A stretch of DNA of 64,000 bases from Aquibacillus rhizosphaerae (GTDB lineage: Bacteria; Bacillota; Bacilli; Bacillales; Amphibacillaceae). A model generated the notes under the pieces. The model was not told the DNA's origin, did not search any database, and was given only the letters and a program-made list of their open reading frames with translations. This document shows positions 25,169-35,634 of this stretch, piece after piece (the stretch's first letter is position 1; every line of letters begins with the position of its first letter). The position numbers and the translations under genes were made by a program. The DNA lies in contig NZ_JASTZU010000063.1 of NCBI RefSeq assembly GCF_030282825.1, positions 372,001 through 436,000 of the forward strand, given 5' to 3'.

Positions 25169-26449
25169 TTATAAGACCCTGCTAGTTATTTCAGGTACAG
25201 AAACTTCTTTTGGTTCGGGAACAAAGTAAAGGATAATGATACCTATAATGAACAAAATCACTAAACTAAAAACTCCCATGCTGGAACTGCCAGTAAGTTG
25301 CGCAGTAACCCCTACTAATAAGGGTCCCGTAATCGAAGCGAATTTTCCGAAAATATTATAAAATCCGAAGAATTCATTTGCATTCTTTTTTGGAACGAGC
25401 TTAGCAAAATAAGAGCGACTTAAGGCTTGGATACCACCTTGTGATGTAGCGACAAGCATTGCTAGAATCCAGAAATCAAGTGTAGTTTCAAGAAAGTACG
25501 CATAGATACATACAATAATATAAATGATAATTCCTACATAAAGCATTTTCTTGCCTGTGAACTTTTCGGCTAGCCTTCCGTAAAGTACTGCAAAAGGTGC
25601 AGCTACAACTTGGGTAAAAAATAAAACAATCAGTAGATCTGTTGCTCCAATCCCTAGGTCGCTACCATAGGAAGTCGACATGGATATGATTGTCCCTACA
25701 CCATCAATATAAAAGAAATAGGCTAGTAAGAACAAAAATAGGGCACGGTACTTCCGGATTTCCTTGATTGTTTTACCGAGCCGTTTAAAACTTTTTATAA
25801 TCGGTTGTGATTCTCGCTCAATATAATGTATTTGATGAACATTTCTAAACATCGGAATCGCGAAAATCCCCCACCATAATGCGGTTATTAGAAAAGCAAT
25901 TTTACTTGCAATTGTTGTTGAGATTGGTAGTAATTCATTTTGAGATAGAACAATAATTGCGATACTTATAATAAATGGTATCGTACTACCAATATATCCT
26001 AATCCATAGCCACGAGCAGAAATACGGTTCATACGTTTTTCTGTGGTCACATCAACGATAAATGCATCATAAAAAATATTAGCGCCGGTTGATCCAAGTG
26101 CTGCGAACGTGTAACAGACGAGTAAAAGAAGCCATTGATCACTAGGAATAAAGGCTAATAAGGCTGTTGCTGAAACACCAAGAAAAAAGAAAAATGTGAA
26201 AAACTTTTTCTTTAAACCTTTGTAGTCAGCGATAGTTCCTAAAATAGGGCCCAACATAGCTAGTATAAATGTGAAAATAGAAATGGTGTAACCAAGGTAA
26301 GCGGTAGAATTAGGACCGCTGATCCCTGCATTTGTTGCGGATGCTTTAAAAAATAGCGGAAATACTGCTGTTGTAATAATAATCGAATAAGCTGAATTCG
26401 CCCAATCGTAGAACATCCAGCTATTTTCGGATTTGGTAAAACGTTTCAT
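25169..26449 (-). CDS. UMF1-family MFS transporter (YxiO/Atg22-like)
   Basis: A 426-residue, twelve-helix transporter. The N-terminus MKRFTKSENSWMFYDWANSA carries the DWANSAY hallmark of UMF1/Atg22-like proteins, including B. subtilis YxiO. GANIFYDAFIVDVTTEKRMNRIS and QGGIQALSRSYFAKLVPK are further family motifs. Fungal Atg22 exports amino acids from the vacuole; bacterial function is unknown. AGGAGGCG precedes the ATG. The family B repeat lies directly downstream. Confidence 0.9.
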   Translation of the reverse strand: MKRFTKSENSWMFYDWANSAYSIIITTAVFPLFFKASATNAGISGPNSTAYLGYTISIFTFILAMLGPILGTIADYKGLKKKFFTFFFFLGVSATALLAFIPSDQWLLLLVCYTFAALGSTGANIFYDAFIVDVTTEKRMNRISARGYGLGYIGSTIPFIISIAIIVLSQNELLPISTTIASKIAFLITALWWGIFAIPMFRNVHQIHYIERESQPIIKSFKRLGKTIKEIRKYRALFLFLLAYFFYIDGVGTIISMSTSYGSDLGIGATDLLIVLFFTQVVAAPFAVLYGRLAEKFTGKKMLYVGIIIYIIVCIYAYFLETTLDFWILAMLVATSQGGIQALSRSYFAKLVPKKNANEFFGFYNIFGKFASITGPLLVGVTAQLTGSSSMGVFSLVILFIIGIIILYFVPEPKEVSVPEITSRVL

Positions 26450-26537
26450 AAGTAATTACGCCTCCTAGTAAACTGTACTTCCATATTACAAGAAAAGTAG
26501 TTTGGAAAACTAACAATTGTAAAATTTTACATACTGT

Positions 26538-27185
26538 TTACATTGTTAACAATTCATCTATTATTCGTCCATCCGTTTTGCCAAGATTGAGGCCGAGCAT
26601 TCTTGCAAAGGTTGGACCTTCATCAATGAGATGCATGGAAGGAATGATTGTATTAGGCTGGATTCCTTTTCCCTTTGCCATCAATAGCGTACTGTAGTTT
26701 TCTTTTGTTGGGGAATATCCATGACTAGCATGTGTATAGCGACCGTCTTCTACATCCTTTTTGGTAATCTTATCGATGAATTCCCCAGTCATAAATTCTT
26801 TGAAATAATAGTCTTTTTTTGCTTCTAAAAGGAATAGAGCATTGCCATCTGCCCCTTTATTCTGGGATTGTTTTCCTGTAAGTATTGTTTCTATTCCATT
26901 TTTATCATCTTGAACAAGTTTCTTGAAAAGATCGGAAACGATTGTCTTCGTTTTTGTATCCGATTCATCTTTTATATAGATATAAGCAGAACCATCACAG
27001 CTTTTACAGTATGCTTTCCAGTCCTTCACTTTTCCTGCTTGGTTGACTTGGATAAGGTCGTGTTCACGTAGTAGGACGTTCGGTTTAATTGCATAAGATT
27101 CATCCAATGCACTATGATCACCAAGGGCAACAATTGTGGCGTTCCCATATAGACCAGCATCCTTTAAGGTGGTCTGTAAGTTTTG
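26538..27185 (-). pseudogene. 5'-truncated alkaline-phosphatase-superfamily gene
   Basis: An open frame encodes about 190 residues (from a TTG at 27107), and the same frame continues upstream to 27185 as NLQTTLKDAGLYGNATIVAL followed by GDHSALDES, the DH metal-ligand region of type I phosphodiesterase/nucleotide pyrophosphatases. It ends at an in-frame TGA. The N-terminal half, with the catalytic Thr/Ser and first metal ligands, is missing, so it cannot be active. The remaining part still has HASHGYSPTKENYSTLLMAK with a metal-binding His. A leftover GGAGG-ATG pair sits upstream out of frame. Confidence 0.82.
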
Positions 27186-27324
27186 TCATCATAACCTCCA
27201 ATAAGGACTAAGAATGTAAGCTAGTTTAATCATATAGTAGAAACAATGGGGTGCATAGGGGGGAAGATGGTCATTCAAGATTAATTATTTAAATGAAAAC
27301 GTAATAGGGTATATAATGTATATA

Positions 27325-27920
<596 letters not shown>

Positions 27921-28039
27921 GTAAAGTATTATATAATAAAACAATTTATAACTAAGAGAAGTAGTTTAATTTCTCATTATCGGTACAATCGTGTTAAAAT
28001 AGTACAAGTACGTTGTGAAAAAATGGAGGCGAAGGTTAT

Positions 28040-28954
28040 ATGGGTAAACGATTATTACTTTTTTTATTAACAAATATTCTTGTCATGACAACGATTGTAA
28101 TTGTCTGGACGTTAATTACAACTTATACAGGTGTTAGCGGCACTTTTGTGAATGATTCTGGTGTTGGTTTAGGAATCAATTATGGTTCGCTGATGGTATT
28201 CAGTATACTAGTAGGTTTCATAGGTTCTTTCTTTTCTTTAGCTATTTCTCGCTGGGTAGCCAAAAAGATGATGAAGGTAAAAGTATTAGATCCAGACGGT
28301 CCTCTATCATCAGCTGAACGTGCTGTTGTGGAGAAAGTTCACCGTTTTTCTCGTGCAGCAGGATTAGTTCATATGCCAGAAGTTGGTATTTATCAATCGG
28401 CTGAAGTAAATGCATTTGCGACAGGTCCTTCGAAAAAAAGATCACTTGTTGCTGTTTCAGCAGGTTTACTTAATAACTTAGATGATGATGCTGTTGAAGG
28501 TGTTATTGCACACGAGGTTGCGCACGTGGCAAACGGCGACATGGTTACAATGACATTATTACAAGGTATCGTCAACACGTTTGTTGTCTTTTTCTCAAGA
28601 ATTGCAGCGATTATTGCGTCTCGTTTCGTTCGTGAGGAACTGCGTTTTGTTGTTCAATTTGCAGCAATTATTATTTTCCAAATTTTGTTCTCAATTTTGG
28701 GTAGTATAGTCGTAAGTGCATACTCACGTCATCGTGAATTTCATGCTGACCGTGGGGGCGGCGATTTAGCTGGTCGTGATAAAATGGCTCATGCATTGCG
28801 TTCATTAAAAAATCACGTAGAACGAGCAAAAGTTAATGACCGTACGGATGATTCTGCAATTCAAACAATGAAAATTAGTGGGAAACGTAGAATGAAACTT
28901 TTTTCCTCTCACCCTGATTTAGATGAAAGAATTGCACGTTTAGAACAACGATAA
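28040..28954 (+). CDS. htpX: Membrane zinc protease HtpX
   Basis: A 304-residue M48B protease. Two membrane helices at residues 7-29 and 48-68 precede the cytoplasmic zinc site HEVAH (His158, Glu159, His162), and two more helices follow (about 182-202 and 210-231). The third ligand lies in [14 protein letters not shown]. HtpX degrades misfolded membrane proteins and is a membrane stress factor. Length and topology are normal. ATG with GGAGGCG upstream. Monocistronic. Confidence 0.96.
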   Translation: MGKRLLLFLLTNILVMTTIVIVWTLITTYTGVSGTFVNDSGVGLGINYGSLMVFSILVGFIGSFFSLAISRWVAKKMMKVKVLDPDGPLSSAERAVVEKVHRFSRAAGLVHMPEVGIYQSAEVNAFATGPSKKRSLVAVSAGLLNNLDDDAVEGVIAHEVAHVANGDMVTMTLLQGIVNTFVVFFSRIAAIIASRFVREELRFVVQFAAIIIFQILFSILGSIVVSAYSRHREFHADRGGGDLAGRDKMAHALRSLKNHVERAKVNDRTDDSAIQTMKISGKRRMKLFSSHPDLDERIARLEQR

Positions 28955-28964
28955 ATAATAAAGT

Positions 28965-28999
28965 AAAAGCTGTTCAATAAAAATTGAACAGCTTTTTTT
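28965..28999 (+). terminator. Intrinsic terminator of htpX
   Basis: AAAAGCTGTTCAAT, loop AAAA, ATTGAACAGCTTTTTTT: a 14-bp perfect stem with T-run. Confidence 0.92.
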
Positions 29000-29134
29000 A
29001 TGCAAGTAGATTTAATCAGTGGAAATGGGCATAAATGTTGATTTGATGTAGATAATTAAAGAATTGAATACAAATGTTTGTTTAAAAAGTGGATAATTCA
29101 GGGTGAAAGGGTATATAGGAATCGAATCCTTTGA

Positions 29135-29166
29135 GTATATAAGTATATTATTATATACTTATATAC
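29135..29166. promoter_or_regulatory. ArsR operator: perfect 14-bp inverted repeat
   Basis: GTATATAAGTATAT, four bases, ATATACTTATATAC, ending 24 bases before the arsR start. Position and symmetry fit an ArsR/SmtB-family operator. The AT-rich arms probably overlap the promoter -10 region. Confidence 0.8.
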
Positions 29167-29190
29167 GAATCGCGTAGGAGGTGTCTTGAG

Positions 29191-29541
29191 ATGCTAAAAA
29201 CGAATGAAGTGATGGATGTTGAAAAAGTAGCAATGACTTTAAAATTGTTAGGTGATAAAACACGTTTGATTATGGTTAAACTTTTGGATAGTCATGATTG
29301 TTGTGTCTGTGAATTCGTGGAAATTTTTAAAACAAGTCAACCGTCAATCAGTCAACACCTTCGAAAATTGAGAGATGTTGGTTTAGTGAAAGAAGAGAGA
29401 AGAGGGCAATGGATTTTCTACTCGCTTAATAAGGATAATTCATATTATTGTTTTGTTCAACAGGTCCTTGGTCAACTGCCTAGCCAAGATCATAAATTAA
29501 AAGAATTAGAGGAACAGGGCACGCGCATAACATGTTGTTAA
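29191..29541 (+). CDS. arsR: ArsR-family arsenic-responsive repressor
   Basis: A 116-residue winged-helix repressor. The metalloid-binding motif is DCCVCEFV with Cys37, Cys38 and Cys40 in the alpha-3 helix, the classical As(III)/Sb(III) site. The recognition helix follows as [18 protein letters not shown], and the wing is [10 protein letters not shown]. Two more cysteines end the protein (ITCC). It should leave its operator (29135-29166) when arsenite binds. First gene of arsR-arsB(-trxB). Confidence 0.93.
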   Translation: MLKTNEVMDVEKVAMTLKLLGDKTRLIMVKLLDSHDCCVCEFVEIFKTSQPSISQHLRKLRDVGLVKEERRGQWIFYSLNKDNSYYCFVQQVLGQLPSQDHKLKELEEQGTRITCC

Positions 29542-29557
29542 TTGGAGGGAAAGGAAA

Positions 29558-30856
29558 TTGTCGTTATCAGTTATTTTGGCATCGTTAATCTTTATCATTA
29601 CATTGGTGTTTGTAATTTGGCAACCTAAAGGTTTGTCAATTGGGTGGTCCGCATGTGGAGGGGCTATTCTTGCATTGTTAGTTGGAGTTGTTGGATTTAG
29701 TGATGTAATAGAAGTAACACAGATTGTATGGAACGCAACGTTAGCTTTTGTTGCTATTATTCTTATTTCATTAGTACTAGACGAAATTGGATTTTTTGAA
29801 TGGGCTGCACTACATATGGCAAGGGCTGCAAAAGGTAATGGTGTAAAGATGTTCATTTATGTAAGTTTATTAGGTGCAGTTGTTGCCGCATTTTTCGCTA
29901 ATGATGGGGCAGCGCTTATCCTTACACCTATTGTTTTAGCAATGGTACGTAATTTGAAATTCAGTGAAAAAATGGTCTTTCCATTTATTATGGCAAGTGG
30001 ATTTATTGCTGATACTACTTCACTACCATTAGTAGTAAGTAATTTAGTTAACATTGTATCTGCTGACTTTTTTGAGATTGGTTTTGTCGAATATGCTTCT
30101 CGAATGATTATTCCAAACTTCTTCTCGCTTGGTGCAACGCTACTAGTACTTTATATATACTTTAGAAAAAGCATTCCAAGAAATTATGATTTAACACAAT
30201 TAAAGGAACCAGTAGAAGCGATTCGAGACAAGAAAATGTTTCGTTTATCTTGGTATGTACTTGCTCTACTATTAATAGGTTATTTTGCGAGTGAATTTAT
30301 TAATCTTCCTGTTTCAATTGTTGCAGGAGTTATCGCAATCTTCTTTTTACTGATGGCTAGAAATAGTGAAGCGGTTAACACAAAATTAGTAATAAAGGGT
30401 GCACCGTGGGCAATTGTTTTTTTCTCCATTGGAATGTATGTTGTCGTTTATGGGCTAAGAAATGCAGGGCTGACAGATGTTCTAGCGAAGGTTATTCAAG
30501 CGAGTGCGGAACAAGGGCTATTTTTTGCGACAATTTCGATGGGCTTTATTGCTGCAATTTTGTCTTCAATTATGAATAATATGCCAACAGTGATGATTGA
30601 TGCACTAGCAATAGCTGAAACGGATACGTCGGGTGTCATGCGTGAAGCGCTTATTTATGCAAATATCATTGGGGCTGATTTGGGACCGAAAATTACACCA
30701 ATTGGTTCACTTGCAACTTTACTTTGGCTTCATGTTCTAAATCAAAAAGGGGTCAAGATATCATGGGGCACGTATTTTAAAACAGGAATTATTTTAACCA
30801 TACCAATACTGTTTATCACGCTTATTGGTTTGTATCTATGGTTATTGATTATTTAA
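29558..30856 (+). CDS. arsB: Arsenite efflux pump ArsB
   Basis: A 432-residue ion-transporter-superfamily membrane protein with about eleven to twelve helices. [19 protein letters not shown] and [19 protein letters not shown] are the conserved ArsB half-site motifs, and [20 protein letters not shown] is the family signature near the C-terminus. It exports arsenite or antimonite. The TTG start at 29558 has GGAGG nine bases upstream and lies 16 bases after arsR, so they form one transcript. No arsA or arsC follows. Confidence 0.95.
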   Translation: MSLSVILASLIFIITLVFVIWQPKGLSIGWSACGGAILALLVGVVGFSDVIEVTQIVWNATLAFVAIILISLVLDEIGFFEWAALHMARAAKGNGVKMFIYVSLLGAVVAAFFANDGAALILTPIVLAMVRNLKFSEKMVFPFIMASGFIADTTSLPLVVSNLVNIVSADFFEIGFVEYASRMIIPNFFSLGATLLVLYIYFRKSIPRNYDLTQLKEPVEAIRDKKMFRLSWYVLALLLIGYFASEFINLPVSIVAGVIAIFFLLMARNSEAVNTKLVIKGAPWAIVFFSIGMYVVVYGLRNAGLTDVLAKVIQASAEQGLFFATISMGFIAAILSSIMNNMPTVMIDALAIAETDTSGVMREALIYANIIGADLGPKITPIGSLATLLWLHVLNQKGVKISWGTYFKTGIILTIPILFITLIGLYLWLLII

Positions 30857-30982
30857 TGCGAATTTTTTCAGTTATAAAGTATATTCCTACAAAACATTAT
30901 CTAATTTGCAATAGAGTAGAATCAGGTGAGTAATATTAGCTTTACGAGTTAAAATAAAATATTAGTGTTAGGAGGTTTTATC

Positions 30983-31936
30983 ATGGAAAAAGTAGTTATT
31001 TTAGGAACGGGACCAGCAGGCTTAACAGCTGCTATATACTTAGCAAGAGCAAACATGAATCCAATTGTTATTGAGGGTATCGAGCCAGGTGGCCAACTTA
31101 GCTTGACTACAGAAGTAGAGAACTTCCCTGGGTTTATTGATGGGATTATGGGGCCGGAACTAATCAATAATATGAGAAAACAAGCAGAAAAATTCGGTGC
31201 AGTCTTTAAAAATGGTTGGGTGACAGATGTAGACCTTTCTAAAAAACCATATAAATTACAAGTGAATGGGATAGGAGAAATCGAAACAGAGTCACTAATC
31301 ATATCCACAGGTGCTTCTGCCAAAATGTTAAATATTCCTGGTGAAAAAGAAAATGTTGGAAAAGGCGTAAGTACGTGTGCAACGTGTGATGGTTTCTTCT
31401 TCCGTGGTAAAAAAGTTGTCATTGTTGGTGGAGGAGATTCCGCAATGGAAGAAGCCAGTTTTTTAAGCAAATTTGCAAGTGAAGTTGAAATTGTTCATCG
31501 TAGAAATGAACTTCGAGCATCTAAGATTATGCAAAGCCGTGCCAATGAAAACGAAAAAATATCTTGGAGCCTTAATAAAACACCTATTGAAGTCAAAAGT
31601 GAAGATAACAAGGTGAGAGGCTTGGTCGTCAAGGACAATGAGACAGGTGAAGAAGAACTGATAGAAACAGACGGCCTGTTTATAGCGATTGGACATAACC
31701 CGAATACAGAGTTTCTAAAAGGACAGTTGGACACAGATGAAGTAGGATATCTTCAGGTTGTACCTGGAACAACAGAAACAAATATACCTGGAGTGTTTGC
31801 TTGTGGGGATGTACAAGATAAAAAATATCGTCAAGCTATCACGGCTGCAGGTACAGGTTGTATGGCAGCTTTAGATGTGGAGAGATATATAGAAGGAAGT
31901 GCTGTCCAAGACTGGAGCGAAACATTAGGTTCCTGA
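30983..31936 (+). CDS. trxB: Thioredoxin reductase, ars-linked
   Basis: A 317-residue FAD/NADPH thioredoxin-disulfide reductase. FAD-binding GTGPAGLTAAIY at the N-terminus, the redox pair CATC (Cys132, Cys135) in STCATCDGFFF, the NADPH motif GGGDSAMEEA and the C-terminal FAD motif GVFACGDVQD are all intact. The ATG follows TAGGAGG. It is 126 bases after arsB with no terminator between, and ends in a very strong terminator. In several Firmicutes a thioredoxin reductase sits in ars operons to keep the arsenate-reduction chain charged, which fits here. Confidence 0.92.
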   Translation: MEKVVILGTGPAGLTAAIYLARANMNPIVIEGIEPGGQLSLTTEVENFPGFIDGIMGPELINNMRKQAEKFGAVFKNGWVTDVDLSKKPYKLQVNGIGEIETESLIISTGASAKMLNIPGEKENVGKGVSTCATCDGFFFRGKKVVIVGGGDSAMEEASFLSKFASEVEIVHRRNELRASKIMQSRANENEKISWSLNKTPIEVKSEDNKVRGLVVKDNETGEEELIETDGLFIAIGHNPNTEFLKGQLDTDEVGYLQVVPGTTETNIPGVFACGDVQDKKYRQAITAAGTGCMAALDVERYIEGSAVQDWSETLGS

Positions 31937-32001
31937 GTAGTATTAGTAAGAGCGAAGTTTTTAATTGTCATCAGAATAGATGCGAGAAGTAATAGTATGA
32001 T

Positions 32002-32042
32002 AAAACACAGGCGAATTCCATAATGGAATTCGCCTGTGTTTT
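32002..32042 (+). terminator. 19-bp terminator after trxB
   Basis: AAAACACAGGCGAATTCCA pairs perfectly with TGGAATTCGCCTGTGTTTT across a three-base loop. Confidence 0.9.
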
Positions 32043-32162
32043 ACTATAAATTTAGTAAATTAAACCAATTTTTTCTTGTTTTGCTAATTTAATTGTTGGA
32101 AGCATATCTTTTCGTATTTAAACAAAATATAAATGTAAGCACAAATGCGAGGAGGTAAAAGA

Positions 32163-34118
32163 ATGGGATTAAATGTAACGCAAAAATTAATAAAAGATCA
32201 TTTAGTTTCAGGTGAGATGACTCCCGGTGAAGAAATTGGGCTTAAGATTGATCAAACATTAACCCAAGATGCGACAGGGACAATGGTTATGTTGGAGTTA
32301 GAGGCAATGGGATTAGATTATGCAAAAACGGAAGCATCTGCACAATATGTGGATCATAACCTGATTCAGGTAGATAGTAAAAATCCAGACGATCATTTGT
32401 TTTTGCAAAGTGCTACAAAACGTTTTGGATTGTATTATAGTCGACCAGGTAATGGTGTAAGTCATCCTGTTCATATGCAACGTTTAGCTAAGCCAGGAAA
32501 AACACTACTAGGTTCAGATAGCCATACGTGTGCAAACGGCTGTATGGGGATGTTAGCGATGGGTGCAGGCGGTATTGATGTTGCCATGGCGATTGCAGGG
32601 GAGCCTTTTTATGTGAAAATGCCTAAAGTTTGGGGCGTAAAATTAACTGGTAAAATGCCTGATTGGGTCAGTGCGAAGGATGTTATATTTGAATTACTCC
32701 GCCGTTATGATGTGAAAGGAGCAGTCGGCAGGGTGATTGAATATTATGGTCCGGGCTTGAAAAATTTAACTGCGATGGATCGACATGTTATTGCCAATAT
32801 GGGTGCGGAACTTGGAGCAACAGGTACTGTTTTCCCTTCTGATAATGTAATTAAGCGGTTTTTAAAGGATCAAAATCGTGAAGATGATTGGATAGAGCTG
32901 AAGTCAGACAGAAGAGCAAAATATGATTTAGATGAAGAAATTAATCTTTCAGAACTTGAGCCGCTTGTTGCTAAACCTTCTAGTCCTGGGAATGTTGTTC
33001 CAGTAAGAGAAATAGAGGGAGAACCTATCTATCAATCATATGTTGGGTCCTCAGCAAATCCCGGATTTAACGATTTTGCGATTGCAGCAGAGATTGTCAA
33101 AGGGAAACAGATAGCGGATGGGCTTTCTTTTGATATAAATCCAACTTCCAGGCAGATGTTAACGGATTTAGTCCAAGAAGGACATATTGCTAGTCTCTTG
33201 CAGGCTGGCGGACGATTACATCAAGCTGGCTGTAATGGTTGTATTGGTATGGGACAAGCTCCCGCTACCGGTCGTAACAGCCTACGAACCACTCCACGGA
33301 ACTTTCCTGGAAGATCTGGTACAAAGGAAGATAGTGTATTCTTATGTAGTCCTGAAACTGCGGCAGCATCTGCATTGACAGGAGTAATTACGGATCCACG
33401 TTCGCTTGGAATCGATTATCCAAAAATAAAAAAACCAAAGCGGCCAACGATTGATGTGAATTTATTGGATGCACCGTTACCAGTTGAACAAGCAAAACAA
33501 GTGAAGCTATATAAGGGTCCAAATATTGCATCGATTCCAGAAATGGCTAAATTACCGGATGAATTAGAAGTTCCCATTTTACTGAAAATGGGCGATAACA
33601 TATCGACTGATGAAATATTAGCTGGGGGAGCGCGTGTTCTTCCATTTCGAAGCAACTTACCGGAAATCAGTAAGTTTACCTTCGAAATTATTGATGAAAA
33701 TTATTACGATAAAGGTATGAAAAGTCGAGATTACGGAGGTCACGCTGTTGTTGGTGGTTTTAACTATGGACAAGGATCAAGTCGTGAACACGCTGCACTT
33801 GCACCAAGATATCTTGGCTTACGTGTTGCTTTAGTGAAAGACTTCGCTCGAATTCATTGGCAAAACCTTGTTAACTTTGGTATTTTACCATTAACTTTTG
33901 TAAATGAGGTAGATTATGAAACCTTAGATCATGGTGATATGCTTATACTTACAGATTTGAAAAATAAATTGCAGCAAGGTAATCAGTTCACAATAAGCAT
34001 AAAAGGGAAGGATAAAAAGATTGATGTACAACACGCGTTATCAGAAAGACAAACAGAAATAATGTTAAAAGGTGGCTTGATTAACTGGGTAAGAGCCCGC
34101 CAGATACAAGCAAATTAG
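32163..34118 (+). CDS. Aconitate hydratase, short (about 650-residue) form
   Basis: A 651-residue aconitase-superfamily enzyme. Fe-S ligands are visible in LLGSDSHTCANGC and AGCNGCIGMGQAP, and the swivel domain has NISTDEILAGGARV and NYGQGSSREHAALAPRYLG, the substrate-binding SREHA motif. It is clearly shorter than the 900-residue CitB of bacilli and resembles the compact mitochondrial-like/archaeal-type aconitases, so it may act on citrate or on a related tricarboxylate. Start ATG behind GAGGAGG. It is followed after 17 bases by a small zinc-finger gene. Confidence 0.88.
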   Translation: MGLNVTQKLIKDHLVSGEMTPGEEIGLKIDQTLTQDATGTMVMLELEAMGLDYAKTEASAQYVDHNLIQVDSKNPDDHLFLQSATKRFGLYYSRPGNGVSHPVHMQRLAKPGKTLLGSDSHTCANGCMGMLAMGAGGIDVAMAIAGEPFYVKMPKVWGVKLTGKMPDWVSAKDVIFELLRRYDVKGAVGRVIEYYGPGLKNLTAMDRHVIANMGAELGATGTVFPSDNVIKRFLKDQNREDDWIELKSDRRAKYDLDEEINLSELEPLVAKPSSPGNVVPVREIEGEPIYQSYVGSSANPGFNDFAIAAEIVKGKQIADGLSFDINPTSRQMLTDLVQEGHIASLLQAGGRLHQAGCNGCIGMGQAPATGRNSLRTTPRNFPGRSGTKEDSVFLCSPETAAASALTGVITDPRSLGIDYPKIKKPKRPTIDVNLLDAPLPVEQAKQVKLYKGPNIASIPEMAKLPDELEVPILLKMGDNISTDEILAGGARVLPFRSNLPEISKFTFEIIDENYYDKGMKSRDYGGHAVVGGFNYGQGSSREHAALAPRYLGLRVALVKDFARIHWQNLVNFGILPLTFVNEVDYETLDHGDMLILTDLKNKLQQGNQFTISIKGKDKKIDVQHALSERQTEIMLKGGLINWVRARQIQAN

Positions 34119-34135
34119 GAAATGGAGGGAAGACA

Positions 34136-34312
34136 ATGGTAGACCTACAAAATGTTTGTAAAGCATGTGAGGGCACGGGAATGCTTGCTGACGATGAAGA
34201 ATGGCAATATAAGTGTACAGTATGTGGTGGAAGTGGTCATTTTTTTCCTGGTGATAGTCCAGAGCCCTCAAACCTTATCAATGTAGATGAAAATAATCGG
34301 ATATTAGATTAA
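34136..34312 (+). CDS. Small DnaJ-type zinc-finger protein
   Basis: A 58-residue protein, too short for many gene callers, with ATG at 34136 behind ATGGAGGG. It contains two CxxCxGxG motifs, CKACEGTG and CTVCGGSG, the zinc-binding repeats of DnaJ. Four cysteines can bind one zinc. Only 17 bases separate it from the aconitase gene, so the two are co-transcribed. It could assist Fe-S or protein maturation of the aconitase, which is inference from position. Confidence 0.8.
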   Translation: MVDLQNVCKACEGTGMLADDEEWQYKCTVCGGSGHFFPGDSPEPSNLINVDENNRILD

Positions 34313-34370
34313 AAAAACACGTATATAATTTTATGATTCACGTCCTATGATTCATGAAATTATCCTAATA

Positions 34371-34407
34371 AAAGGTAGCTAAGTTTTTGAACTGGCTACC
34401 TTATTTT
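34371..34407 (+). terminator. Terminator of the aconitase operon
   Basis: AAAGGTAGC pairs with GCTACCTT, followed by ATTTTCTC. Confidence 0.75.
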
Positions 34408-34514
34408 CTCCTGATTAAGTTTTAAAAACTTTTTATAAAGATATTAGTAACCACTTCTAAGTATAAAAATATAACGCTTAGTTACACTAATATAATAGTA
34501 AAGGAGTGTTTATT

Positions 34515-35525
34515 TTGACGAAAAACCAATCTAAGAACCGGTTAACATCACCGGAAATAGCGAATCTTTGGACACAATATATAAATGATAGTATGGCTAT
34601 TTGTGTTCTTACATTTTTGTTAGAAAAATGTAATGATAAAGAAATTAAAACAATTTTAAAAAACTCAATTAAATTATCTACATCACATATCGATAAGATT
34701 AAACGATTTTTAAAAGAAGAAAACTATCCAATTCCACAAGGGTTTGATTTAGATGATGTGAATTTAAATGCACCTCCACTATTTTCAGACGATCTTATTT
34801 TAATTTATATGCAAGTAATGACGTTACACGGAATGAATAGCTATTCTTTGTGCACGACTACGTCAATTCGTGCTGATCAGAGGGAATATTATTCAGAATG
34901 TATTACTGAGACATCAAATCTATACGACAGTATATTAGATGTTATGTTAAATAAAGGTCTTGTTAGTCATCCACCGATTATAAATCCTCCAAAAGATATC
35001 GATTTTATTAGTAATCAAAATTATTTAACTGGTTGGTTCGGTAAAAAAAGACCGTTAAATGCAATAGAAATAAGTGGTATTCACTATAACATGGTAAAAA
35101 CAATGGTGAAAGTTGTTTTGGAGATTGCATTTGGACAAGTTGCTCAATCTACAGAGGTAAGGAAGTATTTTCAAAGGGGAACAAAAATTTGTGAAAAACA
35201 GCTAAAAGAAATGTCATCTATTTTAGCTGATGATCATCTCCCTTCACCTAAGAGCTGGCAATACGAAGTAACAAGCTCAACAGAAGCTCCTTTTTCTGAT
35301 AAATTAATGTTGTTCCATGTTGTTGGATTGGTTGCTGTTGCGGTAGGATATTATGGTGCTGCGTTATCAGCTTCACAGCGAAGGGATATTATTTTGAAAT
35401 ACACAAAGCTTATTGGAGAAATTGGCTTATATGCAGAGGATGGCGTGAATTTACTAATAAAAAATGGATGGATGGAGCAACCACCTATGGTAGATGACCG
35501 TGAAGCATTGGCAAAAAAGAAGTAG
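34515..35525 (+). CDS. DUF3231 family protein
   Basis: A protein of about 336 residues with two similar four-helix halves (residues about 12-165 and 180-330), each starting LTSPEIANLWTQYINDSMAI or LNAIEISGIHYNMVK-like. The ferritin-like helical pattern and the paired architecture match DUF3231, a family abundant in spore-forming bacilli. Role unknown. The start is a TTG at 34515 with AAGGAG eight bases upstream. Monocistronic. Confidence 0.88.
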   Translation: MTKNQSKNRLTSPEIANLWTQYINDSMAICVLTFLLEKCNDKEIKTILKNSIKLSTSHIDKIKRFLKEENYPIPQGFDLDDVNLNAPPLFSDDLILIYMQVMTLHGMNSYSLCTTTSIRADQREYYSECITETSNLYDSILDVMLNKGLVSHPPIINPPKDIDFISNQNYLTGWFGKKRPLNAIEISGIHYNMVKTMVKVVLEIAFGQVAQSTEVRKYFQRGTKICEKQLKEMSSILADDHLPSPKSWQYEVTSSTEAPFSDKLMLFHVVGLVAVAVGYYGAALSASQRRDIILKYTKLIGEIGLYAEDGVNLLIKNGWMEQPPMVDDREALAKKK

Positions 35526-35548
35526 AAGTCACTTTAGTGGCTTTTTTC
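35526..35548 (+). terminator. Terminator of the DUF3231 gene
   Basis: AAGTCAC pairs with GTGGCTT (one wobble) followed by TTTTC. Confidence 0.7.
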
Positions 35549-35634
35549 TTTGCTTCCCTATATACATTTCAACCTTTCGATAGTCATATAAATAAATGAT
35601 ACAATTAAGTTAAAGAAGTTTTGAGGTGAAATAG

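Noticed and set aside
29118-29131. tRNA T-arm-like GGAATCGAATCC
   Set aside because: No acceptor stem, D-arm or anticodon arm around it; it is just a short palindrome.
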